From the NCBI RefSeq assembly GCF_021018895.1, contig NC_079377.1:20555001-20619000 (forward strand): 64,000 nt of DNA, read 5' to 3'. This DNA comes from Seriola aureovittata (taxonomy: Eukaryota; Chordata; Actinopteri; Carangiformes; Carangidae). Made by a program: the position numbers and the translations under genes. Shown one piece after another: positions 62,101-64,000 of this stretch. Within the stretch, counting starts at the first letter, position 1; the number at the start of each line of letters is the position of its first letter. Below the pieces are notes generated by a model. It did not search any database, was not told the origin of the DNA, and saw nothing but the letters and a program-made list of their open reading frames with translations.

Positions 62101-63514
62101 GTTCATAAAGATGGTTTCCAAAGTCTGACAGTATCAGACTCGAACTTAGAATAATGCATCTAAACCACATCCAGGTCAAATTGTACTTGTGAACAAATAG
62201 TGTTGACATTGTGGCTTTTTTTCTGTCCACAAGAGTTTGGTTTCTGAATGAAAATAAAACTCAAGCCTCAATTTTAAGGACTTTGAGGTTCAGGAAAATA
62301 TTTTAAATCGGAGATACAGTTAATCTCATCACGCTGTCTAAGCAGTTTGAAATAGTTTTGGTTTGTTTTACCCGGCTCGGGTTAAAAGATCAAAACCTTG
62401 TCTCTCCATCTGGTGGTTTGGAAACACAGGATGTACAGGATGCATTATGAAAAGGGTGGGGATTATGGAAGCCATCTTCATCTACCTTTGCCTTTGCAGT
62501 TACTAACCATGATTTGTGGTGCTATGAGAATGTTAAGAGGTGGTTTTAAATAGACAAACCTGTTGGTTGCTCTGAGCTACAGATGTGGCTTTTACATGCA
62601 TCTTTTAAAAGTCCTGGTTTGTCTTTTTTCTGGTCGCTTTACAAGCATGGTTTGAGGTTGCTGTGTTTTGAGTTTACGTCTTTACATTAAATACTCAAGA
62701 CAGGAAGTCAAGTAGAGTTCGCCTTCTTTGGAAGCACTGTATCTGCGAATGACCAGTTGTACAGAAAGAAAATAAACAGGTTGGTCATGAAACCAATAAC
62801 TAGTATCTCAGTGTATTTTAATGGAGAACACATCAACACTGGCTGAGTTAAGGTCTGCAGGTCAGTGGGTGGAGTGACGCTGGTGTCAGCTGTTATATGG
62901 GAAGTCTTAGACTATTGTACATCACACAATGTATAGAGGACAACGCTAGAGTGAAACGTTAATGTTGTTGCCTGGAAGGTTTGTGTTTTCCGTCCGTGTT
63001 GCTAGGTTTTGGTTGTCTGGTTGCAGAGTGCAGCTGGCTGTTTTGCTGTGTCATCAAATCCCACCCACAGGAAGTAGCACCAGGATTAGGTTTTTTTTCT
63101 TTTTCTTTTTTTCTTCTCAAGTGCAGTGTAAATTACTACACTGTGTATATTCTTTGAGCAGCTACTTGACTGTGTATGTGTTTGTCTCTGTCTCTTCCCT
63201 GATAGTCTCCGGTCTCGGTTCCTCATCGTATTCGTTCCACCAGCAGGAGCACAAGGGAAGGAAAGACGCTGTCTGAGATAAACTGTGAGTGTGTACACAA
63301 GGTCAACACAAACAAATTCACCTTCAAATAGATTTTCTTTTTATGTTAGAAATCCCACAGAAGTCACATACGCTCTCTGTATTTATCCTGCTATCATCCT
63401 ATCTCATGTTGTTCCCCCGTCTTCACCTGTGTCTCTGCGTTTTCTCTTTCCTCAGTTGGTCAGGTGAAGTTTGATCCTCCATTGAGAAAGGAGACGGAAC
63501 CCCATCATGAGCCG
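45214..63514 (+). CDS. map4k3: MAP kinase kinase kinase kinase 3 (GLK), N-terminal part (partial)
   Basis: GCK-I family Ser/Thr kinase that acts upstream of JNK and in amino-acid/mTORC1 and T-cell signalling. Fourteen constitutive exons join in frame to 355 codons, and the gene runs off the right edge. Two ATGs are adjacent (45214, 45217); the second gives the same numbering as human. With that numbering the sequence shows the Gly loop GSGTYGDV, catalytic Lys45 in AAIKVIK, HRDIKGAN (134-141), DFG (154-156), the activation-loop Ser170 in [16 protein letters not shown], and the kinase-domain end at LLQHPFV. The linker then reads FDDDDPEPE and [20 protein letters not shown]. It resembles human MAP4K3 much more than MAP4K5. 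All catalytic residues are intact. The Pro-rich middle and C-terminal CNH domain lie outside. Confidence 0.96.
46918..46946. repeat. (GA)14 microsatellite
   Basis: Pure GA array in map4k3 intron 1. Confidence 0.96.
47690..47765 (+). repeat. tRNA-like SINE head (tentative)
   Basis: tggctcatgg resembles a pol III A box and ggtttgatcc a B box with one change from GGTTCGATCC. The spacing is typical of tRNA-derived SINEs. No complete cloverleaf is convincing, so it is not called a tRNA gene. Confidence 0.4.
49529..49669. repeat. (GT)n and (CA)n arrays facing each other
   Basis: A GT array at 49529-49580 and a CA array at 49637-49669, 57 bases apart, could pair as a long imperfect hairpin. Confidence 0.93.
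52311..52354. repeat. (CA)22 microsatellite
   Basis: Pure CA array. Confidence 0.97.
52623..52945. repeat. Dispersed repeat with internal 21-bp tandem units
   Basis: Blocks such as gggtggattatgagacaacg, gggcccctgggcacagacat and tgggccccagggcca recur in fish genomes, as I remember. Inside are three tandem 21-bp units (52806-52826, 52827-52847 and 52848-52868) of the form gtgtctctttgtagtcgtttt. Confidence 0.6.
55149..55175. repeat. (CT)n run
   Basis: Short pyrimidine dinucleotide array in intron 1. Confidence 0.9.
56015..56072 (+). CDS. map4k3: map4k3 exon 2 (catalytic Lys)
   Basis: [19 protein letters not shown], with the ATP-anchoring lysine. Acceptor tccctccttcag, donor gtgagt, ends one base into Gly. 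Confidence 0.97.
56535..56599. repeat. (CA)n microsatellite, 65 bp
   Basis: Pure CA array in map4k3 intron 2. Confidence 0.97.
56752..56842 (+). CDS. map4k3: map4k3 exon 3 (helix C)
   Basis: [20 protein letters not shown] then IVAYFGSYL, including the helix-C glutamate. The donor gtaagtgtgtgt continues into a (GT)n array (56847-56867). Confidence 0.97.
56950..56990. repeat. (GT)n microsatellite
   Basis: GT array of about 40 bp in the 249-base intron between exons 3 and 4. Confidence 0.96.
57092..57156 (+). CDS. map4k3: map4k3 exon 4 (hinge)
   Basis: [20 protein letters not shown], covering the hinge. The acceptor is ttctgtgtgtgtgaag, with almost no pyrimidine tract and GAAG before the exon; the frame and conservation leave no alternative. 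Confidence 0.96.
57309..57364 (+). CDS. map4k3: map4k3 exon 5
   Basis: [18 protein letters not shown]. Acceptor ttcactcctccag, donor gtaacg. Confidence 0.97.
57648..57695 (+). CDS. map4k3: map4k3 exon 6 (HRD)
   Basis: 16 codons: [16 protein letters not shown], with the catalytic HRD aspartate. Phase 0 to 0. Confidence 0.97.
57696..58104 (+). other. map4k3: map4k3 intron 6
   Basis: A 409-base intron with no repeat or exon signal noted. Confidence 0.8.
58105..58147 (+). CDS. map4k3: map4k3 exon 7
   Basis: [14 protein letters not shown], including the metal-binding Asn. Only 43 bases. Confidence 0.97.
58148..58455 (+). other. map4k3: map4k3 intron 7 (pyrimidine-rich)
   Basis: A 308-base intron, strongly C/T-rich from about 58215 to the acceptor ctctctgcag. 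Confidence 0.8.
58456..58528 (+). CDS. map4k3: map4k3 exon 8 (DFG and activation loop)
   Basis: [17 protein letters not shown] then SFIGTPY. Ser170, reported as an activating phosphorylation site in human GLK, is conserved. Confidence 0.97.
58529..59161 (+). other. map4k3: map4k3 intron 8
   Basis: A 633-base intron without coding signal. Its last 80 bases are the CT/CG-interrupted microsatellite described separately. Confidence 0.8.
59079..59156. repeat. (CT)n/(CTCTCG)n microsatellite next to an acceptor
   Basis: About 78 bases of CT repeats with regular CG interruptions (tctctctcgctctctctcgc), followed by tgtgtag and map4k3 exon 9. The array doubles as the polypyrimidine tract. Confidence 0.95.
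59162..59293 (+). CDS. map4k3: map4k3 exon 9
   Basis: [20 protein letters not shown] then [20 protein letters not shown]. Contains the APE motif and helix F (CDIWAVG). Confidence 0.97.
59294..59615 (+). other. map4k3: map4k3 intron 9
   Basis: A 322-base intron with no notable feature. Confidence 0.8.
59616..59678 (+). CDS. map4k3: map4k3 exon 10
   Basis: [20 protein letters not shown]. Acceptor ttccccacag, donor gtgaga, ends two bases into Trp. Confidence 0.97.
59848..59929 (+). CDS. map4k3: map4k3 exon 11
   Basis: [20 protein letters not shown] then TAEKLLQ, the end of the kinase C lobe. Acceptor ggacaaacag is pyrimidine-poor at its 3' end. Confidence 0.96.
59930..60379 (+). other. map4k3: map4k3 intron 11
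   Basis: A 450-base intron, AT-rich, with no exon or repeat recognised. Confidence 0.8.
60380..60496 (+). CDS. map4k3: map4k3 exon 12
   Basis: 39 codons: [20 protein letters not shown] then [19 protein letters not shown]. It closes the kinase domain and begins the linker, phase 0 at both ends. Confidence 0.97.
60497..60989 (+). other. map4k3: Intron with a 350-base pyrimidine-rich tract
   Basis: From about 60595 to the acceptor cctcctcctcag at 60989 the plus strand is overwhelmingly C and T (tcttcttccgctttcctctt and similar). This is an unusually long polypyrimidine tract before the candidate cassette exon. Confidence 0.85.
60990..61064 (+). CDS. map4k3: map4k3 candidate 75-bp cassette exon
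   Basis: Acceptor cctcctcctcag, donor AAG|gtacaa, exactly 25 codons, phase 0 on both sides, no stop: [20 protein letters not shown] then AARRK. Including or skipping it keeps the map4k3 frame, placing a very basic insert between DDDPEPE and SPVSVPHRI. The human reference sequence I remember has no such insert here. It is inferred from splice signals and frame only. Confidence 0.6.
61065..63205 (+). other. map4k3: map4k3 intron before exon 13
   Basis: A 2.1-kb intron with an interspersed repeat at about 61385-61702 and no further exon signal that I could support. Confidence 0.75.
61385..61702 (+). repeat. Teleost interspersed repeat
   Basis: Blocks ttgttgattaatcagcaact, ttttaagcaaaaacatcaaa, ataaactgaatatcttcagg, gttggactgttggtcagaca and gataatgagaataatcatta...tgcagccctg. 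In this order I recall them from a common percomorph non-autonomous DNA repeat with terminal similarity (aacaattat / gcagcccta). Ends are approximate. Confidence 0.75.
63206..63284 (+). CDS. map4k3: map4k3 exon 13
   Basis: [20 protein letters not shown] then TLSEIN, matching the human linker VPHRIHSTSRNVREEKTRSEI. Acceptor cttccctgatag, donor gtgagt, ends one base into Phe. Confidence 0.95.
63456..63514 (+). CDS. map4k3: map4k3 exon 14
   Basis: [19 protein letters not shown], nearly identical to the human sequence. Donor gtgagt, phase 0. Later exons lie beyond the window. Confidence 0.96.
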
Positions 63515-63538
63515 GTGAGTTATTTCCTGTGGCATATG

Positions 63539-63542
<4 letters not shown>

Positions 63543-63598
<56 letters not shown>

Positions 63599-63658
63599 AG
63601 TGTGTGTGTGAGAGTGTGAGAGTGTGAGAGTGTGTGTGTGTCTGTCTCTCTGTGAGTG
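63543..63658. repeat. (GT)n grading into GAGAGT repeats
   Basis: A pure GT array at 63543-63595 passes into gagagtgtgtgtgtg and gagagtgtgagagtgt units. It starts 29 bases after the exon 14 donor. Confidence 0.95.
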
Positions 63659-64000
63659 AGATTCTACTGTTTGGTTTGTATGGTTGTCACTTCACCACTA
63701 CCGGCATGGCTGATCCTCACCTAATCACAGGAAGCACCCTGACCAACCCATGTTGTCGTCAGTCTGTGGTGAACCGAACATGAAGCCCATCTACGTAGTT
63801 CACTCTGGCAGATACAGAACTGAAGCGTTTTCATTAGGGACGTCCCGATCTATCCCGATTATGTCAGCTACGGTTCAGAAATCTCTTATTGGGTAGAGAA
63901 GAAATCAGATTACTGACCAAGTGCAGTCAAACAGGAACTTTAAAAGCAGGTTGCAGCAGTTTATGTCAATCTGTTTGCCTTGAGTTTTCGACCATAACCT
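63659..64000 (+). other. map4k3: map4k3 intron at the right edge
   Basis: No exon signal to the end of the window. The segment around 63837-63900 (gacgtcccgatctatcccgat) resembles a repeat start, but I cannot name it. Confidence 0.6.

Overview
This window is nuclear DNA from a teleost fish, most likely a percomorph. The genes are split into short exons with GT/AG introns. Long (CA)n/(GT)n microsatellites are dense, and several interspersed repeats match, from memory, families common in spiny-rayed fish. I see no prokaryotic, plasmid or viral gene organisation.

Layout. (1) 1-9436, + strand: the last four coding exons of a sodium/calcium exchanger of the SLC8A1 (NCX1) type, followed by a probable 3'UTR of 6-7 kb reaching about 15.7-16.7 kb. 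(2) 16.7-26.0 kb: intergenic, with CA/GT arrays, a decayed L2-like reverse-transcriptase fossil, a LINE 3' end carrying a 5' inversion, and a perfect 17-bp hairpin. (3) 26.2-29.7 kb, - strand: a six-coding-exon gene whose exons join in frame to a 439-residue protein that I do not recognise. (4) 30-37.9 kb: intergenic repeats. (5) 38013-43522, + strand: THUMPD2, complete in 11 exons and 601 residues. (6) 45214 to beyond the right edge, + strand: MAP4K3 (GLK). The whole kinase domain and the start of the linker are present; the C-terminal part lies outside the window.

The order SLC8A1-THUMPD2-MAP4K3, all on one strand, is the same as on human chromosome 2p22, which supports the gene identities. 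As I recall the human map, TMEM178A lies between THUMPD2 and MAP4K3; here only 1.7 kb separates them and I see no such gene. The unrecognised minus-strand gene sits between slc8a1 and thumpd2. These genes do not form a pathway: one is a plasma-membrane Ca2+ extruder, one an RNA methyltransferase and one a stress/nutrient-signalling kinase. Nothing here is a clear new biological system. The items most worth a second look are the unrecognised 439-residue gene, an unreported-to-me 75-bp in-frame cassette exon in map4k3, the inverted LINE, the perfect hairpin, and splice sites in which microsatellites serve as the flanking sequence.
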